Positions 15,473 through 23,372 of a DNA stretch of 64,000 nt are shown piece after piece. The translations under genes were made by a program, and so were the position numbers. The stretch's first letter is position 1; the number at the start of each line of letters is the position of its first letter. Origin of the DNA: Rhizobiaceae bacterium (GTDB lineage Bacteria > Pseudomonadota > Alphaproteobacteria > Rhizobiales > Rhizobiaceae). The notes beneath the pieces were generated by a model, which did not search any database, was not told the origin of the DNA, and saw only the letters and a list, made by a program, of their open reading frames with translations. The stretch lies in the NCBI GenBank assembly GCA_023953845.1, contig JAMLJC010000001.1, forward strand, positions 2,294,001 to 2,358,000. The letters run 5' to 3'.

Positions 15473-18094
15473 ATGCCGAGGTTTCTACTCGTCCTGATGA
15501 TGGCCTGTCTGGCGGCGTTTCCGGCTTTCGCCGAACGCCGGGTCGCGCTCGTCATGGCGGCGGATGCCTACCGGACGCTCCGGCCGCTGCGCAACGCATT
15601 GAATGACGGCCGCGCCGTGGAAGCCGCGCTGCGCGGCCTGGGTTTCGAGGTGATCTCCGAAACCGACCGCGACCTGCGCCGCATGCGTCGCGCGATGGAG
15701 GATTTTCGCGAGGATGCGAAAGATGCGGACGTGGTCCTCGTCTATTTCGCCGGCCATGGCGTCGAGATTTCCGGCGACAACCGCCTGCTTCCTGTCGATG
15801 GGGACGCGTCGACGCTCGATGCTCTGAAGGCGTCCAGCCTGCCGCTGGAGGAAATCCGCAACGCGGTCGCCAGCGCCGGCCGCATCGGCCTCGTCCTGCT
15901 CGACGCCTGTCGCAACGATCCTTTCGGCACGGCGGCAGAAGATGGGCGCGGCGCCGTGGCGCTTTCGGCTGACGTTTCGGATGCGGTCAGGCCCGGCCTC
16001 GGCCGTGTCGGGCGCGCGGAAAACATGCTGTTCGCCTTCGCCGCAGCTCCCGGCGAAACGGCTTCCGACGGCGATGACGGCCATTCGCCCTTCGCCGCGG
16101 CGCTGGGTAAATATCTGGCGACGGACGGGCTGGAAATCCGCTCGGTGCTCACGCTCGTCCAGCAGGAGGTCTATGAGCGCTCCGGCGGCCGGCAGCTTCC
16201 CTATGTGGAAAGCGGCCTGCCGCAACTCTTTTTCGCCTCGAAGACCCGCGCCGACCTTCCCGAGCGCGAACGCCTGCTGCTCGCCATGGCCGATGTGACG
16301 CCGGATCTGCGCGCCGAGGTCGAGCAGATCGCGAACGACGCCGACATGCCGCTGGCGCCGCTCTACGGCGCGCTGATCGGCTCCGACGCGGGCGCGCTGG
16401 ACGAGGCTGAGCGCAGTGCCCGCCTCCGCGAGGCCGCAGCCGCCTTCGTCAAGGTTCGCGACGAGCTGCGGACGCTGGGCGCCGCCGACCCGGAGGTCGC
16501 CGCGCTGCGCGACGAGGCCGGAAAATTCCTTGCAGACGGCGCTTTCGAGGCAGCGCGCGAGAGGCTGGCGGCGGCGGCCGACATCGACAGCCGCTCCCGT
16601 GAGACCCTGAAAGTCAATGTGAAGGAGCGCACCCTCTCGGAGGCGGCGACCCGCGTGCTCTCCGGTGGCGCTGCCCGCGCCGAGCTGAAATATCGCGAGG
16701 CGATTGCCGATCTGGAGCGCGCGCTCGCGCTGTTCGACGAGGCTGGAGGCGTTGCCCTGGGGCGCGAGCAGGCCGAACGCCGCCTCTCCGTTCTGCAGAA
16801 TCTCGGCGATCTCTATACGACGGTGGGAGACGTCACCGCGGCAGGCCGGTCCTTCGGCAGCTTTGTCGACGGCCTCAAGCAACTGCCCGGTTTCGCCGCA
16901 GGCGACCCGGTCGTGCTCCATGATACCGCGGTGGGATACACCCGGCTCGGCGACACCGAGCTTCTGGCCGGCACTCTGGATAAAGCCTTCGCAAGCTATG
17001 TGGCTGCCCGGGAGATCTTGCTCGAACTCACAAGGAGCGACCGCAACCCCGAATGGCTGGACTCGCTCGCGCGCCTCTACGACAAGGTCTCCGAACTTCG
17101 GATCGCCGCCGGCGAGCTCGACGGGGCTATAGAGGCCACTATGGACGCGCTGGAAATCAAGTTCGGCCTGGCCGAACAGTCGCCGGGCGACGACGCGCGG
17201 CAGCGCAGCCTTACCATCACCCACGACGCGCTTGGCGACCTCGCACGGCAGGTCGGTGACCTCGCCATGGCACGGCAGTCTTATGAGAAGAGCCGAGACG
17301 CGCGGGAAGGTATCGTCGCGCGTCACCCTTCCGATCCTGAGGCGCTCCGCGACCTGTCGATCAGCCACGACAAGATGGGCGATCTGATGCGCGAGGAAGG
17401 CGACCTTGCAGGCGCGCTCGCGTCTTACCGCGCCAGCCTCGCCATCGTCGAGGATCTCGCGCAGCGCGATCCCAACGACTCCAACAAGCTGCGAGACCTT
17501 GCGCTGACCCGGGCAAAGATCGGCAATGTCGAGCGCGACGGCGGTGAGATCCAGGCTGCGCTGGTGTCGTACCGGACCTCGCTTGAGATCGTGGAGCAGT
17601 TGGCACGCGGCGATCCCAACAACCTCCTCTGGCAGCGCGACCTCTCCATCTCGATCGAGAAGGTGGCTGACATCCACCGCCGCCTCGGCGACGAGCGAGA
17701 GGCGCTGGAGCAGTATCAGCGCAGCTTGAAGATCACGGCGTGGCTCGCCCGCGCCGATCCGGCGAATGCGGAATGGCTGCGCGACGTCTCGATCACGCTG
17801 GCGGAGATCGGCAATCTCAAACTCCGCGCCAAGGATTACGAGGGCGCCAGGGATGCGCTCGCCTCAAGCCGGAACATACGGCAGCAACTCGCCGCGACCC
17901 AGCCCGGCAACATGGTCTGGCAGCGCGACCTGATGCTGGCGCACAACGATTTCGCCTATGTTTCCGACGATCCGAAGCGCGATCTCCGCGAGGCGATTGC
18001 GATTGCAGAACGCCTCGCGGCGAAAGGGCTTCTGTCGAGCGGTGACCGCAAGCTGGCCGACCAGATGCGGCGGCAGCTCGCAAAGCTGAAATAA
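15473..18094 (+). CDS. secreted caspase-domain protein with C-terminal TPR repeats
   Basis: 873 residues from the ATG at 15473. A Sec signal peptide (1-20, ending AFPAFA) is followed directly by a caspase-like (peptidase C14) domain with both catalytic residues: H95 in YFAGHGVE and C146 in LLDACRNDPFG. After residue 300 there is an alpha-helical region, then from about 400 to 830 a set of degenerate TPR-like units with a period near 50, each with a DLSISxxKxGDL-type helix and a G(D/E)xxxALxxYRxSL helix. Bacterial caspase homologues usually cut after Arg/Lys. The TPR part probably binds partners. Divergent from the P450 gene; no signalling neighbour. Confidence 0.88.
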   Translation: MPRFLLVLMMACLAAFPAFAERRVALVMAADAYRTLRPLRNALNDGRAVEAALRGLGFEVISETDRDLRRMRRAMEDFREDAKDADVVLVYFAGHGVEISGDNRLLPVDGDASTLDALKASSLPLEEIRNAVASAGRIGLVLLDACRNDPFGTAAEDGRGAVALSADVSDAVRPGLGRVGRAENMLFAFAAAPGETASDGDDGHSPFAAALGKYLATDGLEIRSVLTLVQQEVYERSGGRQLPYVESGLPQLFFASKTRADLPERERLLLAMADVTPDLRAEVEQIANDADMPLAPLYGALIGSDAGALDEAERSARLREAAAAFVKVRDELRTLGAADPEVAALRDEAGKFLADGAFEAARERLAAAADIDSRSRETLKVNVKERTLSEAATRVLSGGAARAELKYREAIADLERALALFDEAGGVALGREQAERRLSVLQNLGDLYTTVGDVTAAGRSFGSFVDGLKQLPGFAAGDPVVLHDTAVGYTRLGDTELLAGTLDKAFASYVAAREILLELTRSDRNPEWLDSLARLYDKVSELRIAAGELDGAIEATMDALEIKFGLAEQSPGDDARQRSLTITHDALGDLARQVGDLAMARQSYEKSRDAREGIVARHPSDPEALRDLSISHDKMGDLMREEGDLAGALASYRASLAIVEDLAQRDPNDSNKLRDLALTRAKIGNVERDGGEIQAALVSYRTSLEIVEQLARGDPNNLLWQRDLSISIEKVADIHRRLGDEREALEQYQRSLKITAWLARADPANAEWLRDVSITLAEIGNLKLRAKDYEGARDALASSRNIRQQLAATQPGNMVWQRDLMLAHNDFAYVSDDPKRDLREAIAIAERLAAKGLLSSGDRKLADQMRRQLAKLK

Positions 18095-18137
18095 GTCGCC
18101 AAAAGCCCGGTTTTCCTGAGAAAAATCAGCCTCCGGA

Positions 18138-18166
18138 TTTGGAGATTCGGGCCGGAAAGCCTATAT
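18138..18166 (+). promoter_or_regulatory. predicted promoter of gyrB
   Basis: TTTGGA (18138-18143), 17-base spacer, CTATAT (18161-18166). The -10 is a perfect rhizobial match. It implies a 5' leader of about 68 bases before the gyrB ATG. Confidence 0.5.
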
Positions 18167-18240
18167 CTTGGGCATCAGTCAGGGCGCGATTCGGCCGTAT
18201 TCCGGCTTTATTCGTGCGGGGTTCCCAACGAAAGTTTTGC

Positions 18241-20715
18241 ATGAGCGACGAGATAGAGAACGGCAGCGGCGGCAACGCCGAATATGGCGCCGAATCCATC
18301 AAGGTTTTGAAGGGCCTGGACGCCGTCCGCAAGCGGCCCGGCATGTATATCGGCGACACGGATGACGGTTCCGGCCTGCATCATATGGTCTACGAGGTGG
18401 TGGACAACGCCATCGACGAGGCGCTTGCCGGCCACGCCGATCTCGTTTCCGTGACGCTCAATCCCGACGGTTCCTGCACGGTTATCGACAACGGTCGCGG
18501 CATTCCGACCGATCTGCACCCGACCGAGGGCGTCTCGGCGGCCGAAGTCATCATGACGCAGCTCCATGCCGGCGGAAAATTCGACCAGAACTCCTACAAG
18601 GTCTCCGGCGGCCTGCACGGTGTCGGCGTGTCGGTGGTGAACGCGCTTTCCGTCTGGCTCAGGCTGAAGATCCGCCGCGACGGCAAGATCCACGAAATGG
18701 CGTTCACGCATGGCGACGCGGATGCGCCGCTTGCCGTCACCGGCACCTACGAGCCGAACCGGCAGCCCGCCACCTATGAGGGTCGTTCGGGCACCGAAGT
18801 CACCTTCATGCCGTCGAGCGAGACCTTTTCCATGGTCGAGTTCGACTACAACACGCTGGAACACCGGCTGCGCGAACTCGCCTTCCTGAATTCCGGCGTG
18901 CGCATCGTGCTGACCGACAGGCGTCATGCCGACATCAGGCAGGCCGAGCTGATGTATGAAGGCGGGCTGGAAGAGTTCGTCAAATATCTCGACCGCGCCA
19001 AGAAGCCGTTGATCGACAAGCCGATCGCCATCCGCGCCGAGCGGGACGGCATCACCGTCGAGGTCGCCATGTGGTGGAACGACAGCTACCACGAAAACGT
19101 GCTGTGCTTCACCAACAACATCCCGCAGCGCGACGGCGGCACCCATCTGGCCGGCTTTCGGGGTGCGCTGACGCGGCAGGTCACCGGCTATGCGAACACA
19201 TCCGGCATCTCCAAGAAGGAGAAGGTGGAACTGACCGGCGACGACTGCCGCGAAGGGCTAACCGCCGTCCTTTCCGTCAAGGTTCCGGACCCCAAATTCT
19301 CCTCCCAGACCAAGGACAAGCTGGTGTCGTCCGAGGTTCGCCCGGTGGTGGAAAGCCTCGTCAACGAGGCGCTCGGCTCATGGCTGGAGGAGCATCCGGC
19401 CGAGGCGAAGACGCTGGTCGGCAAGGTGGTCGAGGCCGCCGCCGCCCGCGAGGCCGCCCGCAAGGCGCGCGAACTGACGCGCCGCAAGGGCGTGCTCGAC
19501 ATCACTTCGCTCCCCGGAAAACTGGCCGACTGTCAGGAGCGCGACCCGGCGAAATCCGAACTCTTCATCGTCGAGGGCGATTCCGCCGGCGGTTCGGCCA
19601 AGGGCGGGCGTTCGCGCCAGAATCAGGCGATCCTGCCGCTGCGCGGCAAGATCCTGAACGTCGAGCGCGCGCGCTTCGACCGCATGCTCTCTTCCGAGAT
19701 GATCGGCACACTGATCACCGCGCTCGGCACCGGCATCGGCAAGGACGAGTTCAACGTCGAGAAGCTGCGCTATCACAAGATCATCATCATGACGGACGCC
19801 GACGTCGACGGTGCCCACATCCGCACGCTGCTGCTCACCTTCTTCTTCCGCCAGATGCCGGCGATCATCGAGGGCGGCTATCTCTACATCGCCCAGCCGC
19901 CGCTCTACAAAGTCACGCGTGGGAAGAGCGTGCAGTATGTGAAGGACGAGATGGCTTTCGAGAACTTCCTCATCGAAACCGGCCTGGACGAGGCGTCGCT
20001 GGTGCTCGGTTCCGGCGAGGTGCGCGTTGGCCACGATCTGCGCGCGGTGGTCGAGGATGCCCGCGCCGTCCGCCAGCTCATCAACGGCCTGCATTCGCGC
20101 TACAACCGCTCCATCGTGGAGCAGGCGGCGATCGCGGGCGCGCTCAATCTTGAAAGCGTCACCGATCTTGCCCGCGCCAATGCCATGGCGGAGGCTATCG
20201 CGAAACGCCTCGACGTGATTGCGGAGGAGACCGAGCGCGGCTGGCAGGGCCGGCTGTCGACGTCCAACGAAGGCCCCGGCGGCTATACTTTCGAGCGCAC
20301 CGTGCGCGGCGTGAAGGAAGTGGCGCAGCTCGACATGGCGCTCATCAATTCCGCCGATGCGCGCGCTCTGGACCGTCACGCGGGCCGTCTGGCAGAGGTC
20401 TACAGCACGCCGCCGCTGCTGCGCCGGAAGGATCTCAACGAGACGATCTCCGGGCCGCTGGCGCTGCTCGACACCGTGTTCAACGCCGGCCGCAAGGGTC
20501 TCACCATGCAGCGCTACAAGGGTCTCGGCGAGATGAACGCCGAGCAGCTTTGGGAAACCACGCTCGACCCCAACGTCCGTTCGCTGTTGCAGGTGAGGGT
20601 CAATGACGCGACCGACGCCGACTCGCTCTTCTCCCGCCTGATGGGCGACGAGGTCGAGCCGCGACGCGAGTTCATCCAGGAAAACGCGCTGTCGGTGGCG
20701 AATCTGGACGTTTGA
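18241..20715 (+). CDS. gyrB: DNA gyrase subunit B
   Basis: 824 residues from the ATG at 18241. The GHKL ATPase domain shows VRKRPGMYIGDT, EVVDNAIDEAL and GGLHGVGVSVVNALS. The TOPRIM domain shows ELFIVEGDSAGGSAKGGRSR and IIMTDADVDGAHIR, and the C-terminal part QRYKGLGEMNAEQLWETT is typical of GyrB. ParE would share the folds, but the PKF-SQTKDKLVS and terminal ENALSVANLDV segments and length fit GyrB. The A subunit is not in this window. Converges with aroG. Confidence 0.96.
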   Translation: MSDEIENGSGGNAEYGAESIKVLKGLDAVRKRPGMYIGDTDDGSGLHHMVYEVVDNAIDEALAGHADLVSVTLNPDGSCTVIDNGRGIPTDLHPTEGVSAAEVIMTQLHAGGKFDQNSYKVSGGLHGVGVSVVNALSVWLRLKIRRDGKIHEMAFTHGDADAPLAVTGTYEPNRQPATYEGRSGTEVTFMPSSETFSMVEFDYNTLEHRLRELAFLNSGVRIVLTDRRHADIRQAELMYEGGLEEFVKYLDRAKKPLIDKPIAIRAERDGITVEVAMWWNDSYHENVLCFTNNIPQRDGGTHLAGFRGALTRQVTGYANTSGISKKEKVELTGDDCREGLTAVLSVKVPDPKFSSQTKDKLVSSEVRPVVESLVNEALGSWLEEHPAEAKTLVGKVVEAAAAREAARKARELTRRKGVLDITSLPGKLADCQERDPAKSELFIVEGDSAGGSAKGGRSRQNQAILPLRGKILNVERARFDRMLSSEMIGTLITALGTGIGKDEFNVEKLRYHKIIIMTDADVDGAHIRTLLLTFFFRQMPAIIEGGYLYIAQPPLYKVTRGKSVQYVKDEMAFENFLIETGLDEASLVLGSGEVRVGHDLRAVVEDARAVRQLINGLHSRYNRSIVEQAAIAGALNLESVTDLARANAMAEAIAKRLDVIAEETERGWQGRLSTSNEGPGGYTFERTVRGVKEVAQLDMALINSADARALDRHAGRLAEVYSTPPLLRRKDLNETISGPLALLDTVFNAGRKGLTMQRYKGLGEMNAEQLWETTLDPNVRSLLQVRVNDATDADSLFSRLMGDEVEPRREFIQENALSVANLDV

Positions 20716-20776
20716 GGAGAGGCGGGAGTGATGTCGCCGTCACTCTCCACCTCGTCGATCCGACTCTCTTCGGCCC

Positions 20777-21865
20777 CTACGCTGCCCCCTTCTCTCCGAC
20801 ACGCGCCTTCTTCGCCGCACGTCGCTTCTCGACCGCATCCGCCAGCGTACGCAGCACGGCGATCGACGTCTCCCAGTCGATGCAGCCATCGGTGATGCTC
20901 TGACCGTAGGTAAGCGGCTTGCCCGGCACGACGTCCTGCCTTCCGGCAACGAGATTGCTCTCGATCATGACGCCGACGATGCGGTCGTCGCCCGCTGCCA
21001 TCTGCGCGGCGATGTCGTCGACGACCGCCGGCTGGTTCTCCGGCTTCTTCGCGCTGTTGGCGTGGCTGGCGTCGATCATCACCACCGGCGCGATGCCCGC
21101 GCCGGACAGTTCCTTGCAGGCCGCGTCGACGCTCGCCGCATCATAGTTCGGGGCCTTGCCGCCGCGAAGGATGATGTGGCAGTCGCCGTTCCCCGCGGTC
21201 GCCGCGATCGCCGAGCGGCCGTCCTTGGTCACGGCGAGGAAATGATGCGGCTGCGATGCCGACTTCACCGCATCGGCCGCGATGCGGATGTTGCCGTCCG
21301 TGCCGTTCTTGAAGCCGACCGGGCAGGAGAGGCCCGAGGCCAGTTCGCGATGCACCTGGCTTTCGGTCGTGCGCGCGCCGATCGCCCCCCATGAGACGAG
21401 ATCGGCGAGATATTGCGGCGTCGTCATGTCGAGGAATTCGCAGCCGGCCGGCAGGCCGAGATTGTTGACCGCCGCCAGAACGTTGCGGGCGAGCCGCAAT
21501 CCCTTGTTGATGTCGAAGCTGCCGTCGAGATCCGGATCGTTGATGAGGCCCTTCCAGCCGACGGTCGTGCGCGGCTTTTCGAAATAGACGCGCATGACGA
21601 TCTCGAGTCGGTCGGCAAGCTCTTCGCGCAGGGCCGCGAGCCGTGAGGCGTAGTCCATGGCCGCCTTCGGGTCGTGGATCGAACAGGGGCCGATGACGAC
21701 CAGCAGCCGGTCGTCGGTCCGCTGCAGGATCGACCGGATGGCGTTGCGCGACGCGGTGACGGTTCGCGTCGCGGTCAGGGTGCGCGGAATTTCCCGCGTG
21801 ACTGCGTTGGGAGGGCTTAGTTCCCGGATTTCCCGGATGCGGAGATCTTCAGTTGTGCTCAACAC
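20777..21865 (-). CDS. aroG: class I 3-deoxy-7-phosphoheptulonate (DAHP) synthase
   Basis: 362 residues from a GTG at 21865 with AAGGA upstream. The open frame continues to a TTG at 21898, but that codon lies in the T-run of a terminator and is rejected. The class I (AroF/G/H) enzyme is shown by VVIGPCSIHDPKAAMDYA, RVYFEKPRTTVGWKG, GARTTESQVHRELASGL and VMIDASHANSAKKP. It condenses PEP and erythrose 4-phosphate, the first step to Phe, Tyr and Trp. Allosteric specificity cannot be read. The 5' leader contains an attenuator whose peptide is rich in Tyr, Trp and Phe codons, so it is probably controlled by all three aminoacyl-tRNAs. Confidence 0.95.
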   Translation of the reverse strand: MLSTTEDLRIREIRELSPPNAVTREIPRTLTATRTVTASRNAIRSILQRTDDRLLVVIGPCSIHDPKAAMDYASRLAALREELADRLEIVMRVYFEKPRTTVGWKGLINDPDLDGSFDINKGLRLARNVLAAVNNLGLPAGCEFLDMTTPQYLADLVSWGAIGARTTESQVHRELASGLSCPVGFKNGTDGNIRIAADAVKSASQPHHFLAVTKDGRSAIAATAGNGDCHIILRGGKAPNYDAASVDAACKELSGAGIAPVVMIDASHANSAKKPENQPAVVDDIAAQMAAGDDRIVGVMIESNLVAGRQDVVPGKPLTYGQSITDGCIDWETSIAVLRTLADAVEKRRAAKKARVGEKGAA

Positions 21866-21896
21866 GGCTTTGGTCCTTTTGGATGGCCGGCGGCAC

Positions 21897-21921
21897 AAAA
21901 AAGCCGCCAGGTCTGGCGGCT
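21897..21921 (-). terminator. attenuator terminator in the aroG leader
   Basis: On the minus strand AGCCGCCA (21921-21914), loop GACC, TGGCGGCT, then six T in total ending at 21897. This is a textbook intrinsic terminator lying 25 bases past the leader-peptide stop and 32 bases before the aroG GTG. Its 5' arm GCCGCC (21920-21915) can instead pair with GGCGGT (21973-21968) inside the leader-peptide coding sequence, giving an antiterminator. Confidence 0.85.
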
Positions 21922-21945
21922 GTTCGGATGGTCTATCTGGTAACT

Positions 21946-22023
21946 TCAGATCGAGCGAAATCCTCCCACCGCCGGTGAGCCCGTAAAGCTAAAGTACCAA
22001 TAGTTGGCGGCGAGGTGGATCAT
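21946..22023 (-). CDS. aromatic-amino-acid attenuation leader peptide of the DAHP synthase gene
   Basis: A 25-codon ORF: MIHLAANYWYFSFTGSP, then AVGGFRSI and a TGA at 21948-21946. Codons 8-13 read Tyr-Trp-Tyr-Phe-Ser-Phe, five aromatic residues in six, just where a ribosome should stall. Codons 3-6 (22015-22006) contain segment 1, CCTCGCCGCC, which can pair with segment 2 GGCGGTGGGAGG (21973-21962, codons 17-21). Segment 2 can alternatively pair with the terminator 5' arm, which repeats the GCCGCC of segment 1. Stalling at the aromatic codons would mask segment 1 and favour antitermination. The predicted promoter leaves almost no untranslated leader before the ATG. Confidence 0.85.
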   Translation of the reverse strand: MIHLAANYWYFSFTGSPAVGGFRSI

Positions 22024-22030
22024 TCCGCCC

Positions 22031-22059
22031 CTATAGCGCGCCGCTGCTGGCTTGTCACC
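22031..22059 (-). promoter_or_regulatory. predicted promoter of the leader peptide-aroG transcript
   Basis: On the minus strand GGTGAC (22059-22054), 17-base spacer, CTATAG (22036-22031). The -10 matches the rhizobial CTATAT at 5/6, the -35 at 4/6. Only seven bases (GGGCGGA) separate the -10 from the leader ATG, so the start site should fall at or one base before that A. It lies in the 63-base gap after the EamA gene. Confidence 0.55.
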
Positions 22060-22086
22060 TCGAATCTGCGCCGGCCGGGTATCGGC

Positions 22087-22956
22087 CTAGATCGGTTGCG
22101 GCGATGCCACACTCCTGCGCGCCCCGGCGACGATATGCGCCATGACGGCGGCGAAGACGATCAGCCCGCCGGCGAGCGTCGCCCGGCCCGGCGCTTCGTG
22201 GAAGAAGAGCCACACCCAGAGCGGCGCCAGCGGCGCGTCCAGCGCCCCGATCAAGGCCGTCTCGATGGCCGGCAGCAGCCTTGCGCCGACTGTGAACAAC
22301 GCCAGCCCCAGCGCCGAATTGACGGCGCCGAAGGCCGCGAGCAGCCAGAGTTCTCCACCGGTAACGGCCATCGGATCGCCGAGCGGCCAGCAGAACAGTC
22401 CGGAAACCAGCGCCGACAGGCAGGCAGCCGGCATGGTCGGTATGTCGCGCCAGCGGCGCGCGATGACCATCATCAGCGCCACGCAGACAGTCATGGCGAC
22501 CGCCAGCAGGTCGCCCAGCAGGCCGCCTTCGATGCTGAGGCCGACCATCACGGCAACGCCGATCAGCGCGAAAAGGCTCGCGGCAAGGGCGCTTTTCGGC
22601 GGCTTTTCGCCGAGAAGGAGGACGCCGAAGCCGGCGGCAATGAAGGGGACGGTCGCATAGATAACGGCATTGTGTGCGACTGTCGTATGTCGCAGCGACG
22701 TGATGAAGAATACCATGCCCGCCGCGGACACCAGCGCGAAGGCCAGCCCCGGCCAGCCCATGCGGCGGAAGCTCGCAAGGAAATTCCGGCGTTCGATCGC
22801 TGCGATCAGCAGTGCGAGAGAGACAGCGCCGAACAGCCCGCGCCAGGCGAGCATCGTCCACGCGTCGAGGTGGATCATGCGCGTGAACAGGCCTGCCGTG
22901 CTCCACGCGACCGTGGAGGCGATGACGAGGACGAGGCCGAACCGGTAGCTGGTCAT
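22087..22956 (-). CDS. EamA/DMT family drug-metabolite exporter
   Basis: 289 residues from the ATG at 22956. Ten transmembrane helices arise from two EamA domains: the first starts RFGLVLVIASTVAWSTAGLFTRMI and ends VPFIAAGFGVLLLGEKPPKSALAASLFALIGV; the second ends LAPLWVWLFFHEAPGRATLAGGLIVFAAV. Substrate unknown. Its ATG overlaps the stop of the upstream small gene (ATGA), so the two are translationally coupled. Much longer upstream open sequence in this frame (to 23349) is non-protein-like and rejected. Confidence 0.88.
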   Translation of the reverse strand: MTSYRFGLVLVIASTVAWSTAGLFTRMIHLDAWTMLAWRGLFGAVSLALLIAAIERRNFLASFRRMGWPGLAFALVSAAGMVFFITSLRHTTVAHNAVIYATVPFIAAGFGVLLLGEKPPKSALAASLFALIGVAVMVGLSIEGGLLGDLLAVAMTVCVALMMVIARRWRDIPTMPAACLSALVSGLFCWPLGDPMAVTGGELWLLAAFGAVNSALGLALFTVGARLLPAIETALIGALDAPLAPLWVWLFFHEAPGRATLAGGLIVFAAVMAHIVAGARRSVASPQPI

Positions 22957-23300
22957 GCCGCCGCCGCGACCGCGAAGGGAGCGCCGGTGGACGCTGCGAA
23001 AGTCGACGCAATGCCGACGACACGCCGCACCCTGATTGCCGGGCGCAGGCTTCCCTGGGCGTGGAAGATCACCTGCATGGCGCTGTTCAGCATTGCCGCG
23101 TCGTCGGGCAACTGCATGCGGACATCGACGATGTCGGAGCCCGCCGTCCCGCACTGGAAGCGCGCATCTGGCACGGTCGCCGTCACATCCTCCATGATCT
23201 CGCGGAGATCGAGGGCGGGAGCACGGAACGTCACGAGAAGCGTCTGTTCCCAGCCGGCTGCACACCGATTCGGTTCCATCACGAGCCCTCTTTGAGACAT
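22953..23300 (-). CDS. unknown small protein, translationally coupled to the EamA exporter
   Basis: 115 residues from the ATG at 23300; a later ATG at 23279 preceded by AGAGG is a serious alternative (108 residues). The core WEQTLLVTFRAPALDLREIME, then DARFQCGTAGSDIVDVRMQLP, looks like a small alpha/beta (ferredoxin-like) domain. The C-terminus is Ala-rich. No signal peptide. I do not recognise the family. The 4-base overlap with the exporter start argues for a shared role, for example a substrate-handling or regulatory partner. A perfect inverted repeat lies 29 bases upstream. Confidence 0.6.
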   Translation of the reverse strand: MSQRGLVMEPNRCAAGWEQTLLVTFRAPALDLREIMEDVTATVPDARFQCGTAGSDIVDVRMQLPDDAAMLNSAMQVIFHAQGSLRPAIRVRRVVGIASTFAASTGAPFAVAAAA

Positions 23301-23328
23301 TCTGTGCTGTCCTTGTAGCACCGTGCTC

Positions 23329-23346
23329 CTGACAGCACTCTGTCAG
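23329..23346. repeat. perfect inverted repeat, possible operator
   Basis: CTGACAG (23329-23335), four-base centre, CTGTCAG (23340-23346), between murJ and the small gene coupled to the EamA exporter. A wider pair CCTGACA/TGTCAGG overlaps it. There is no T-run, so it is a poor terminator; position 29-46 bases before the start of the small gene suits a repressor site. Confidence 0.4.
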
Positions 23347-23372
23347 CATGTGTCAGGCTGGAGCGAAGGTCT

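Noticed and set aside
15485..17677. 730-codon minus-strand ORF antisense to the caspase/TPR gene
   Set aside because: Codon-position mirror of the TPR-coding frame; no recognisable protein features.
20716..20776. GAGTGA/TCACTC hairpin between gyrB and aroG as a terminator
   Set aside because: Short stem, eight-base loop and no T-run on either strand.
21866..21898. TTG at 21898 as the DAHP synthase start
   Set aside because: It lies in the T-run of the attenuator terminator; the GTG at 21865 has a proper AAGGA and fits the family N-terminus.
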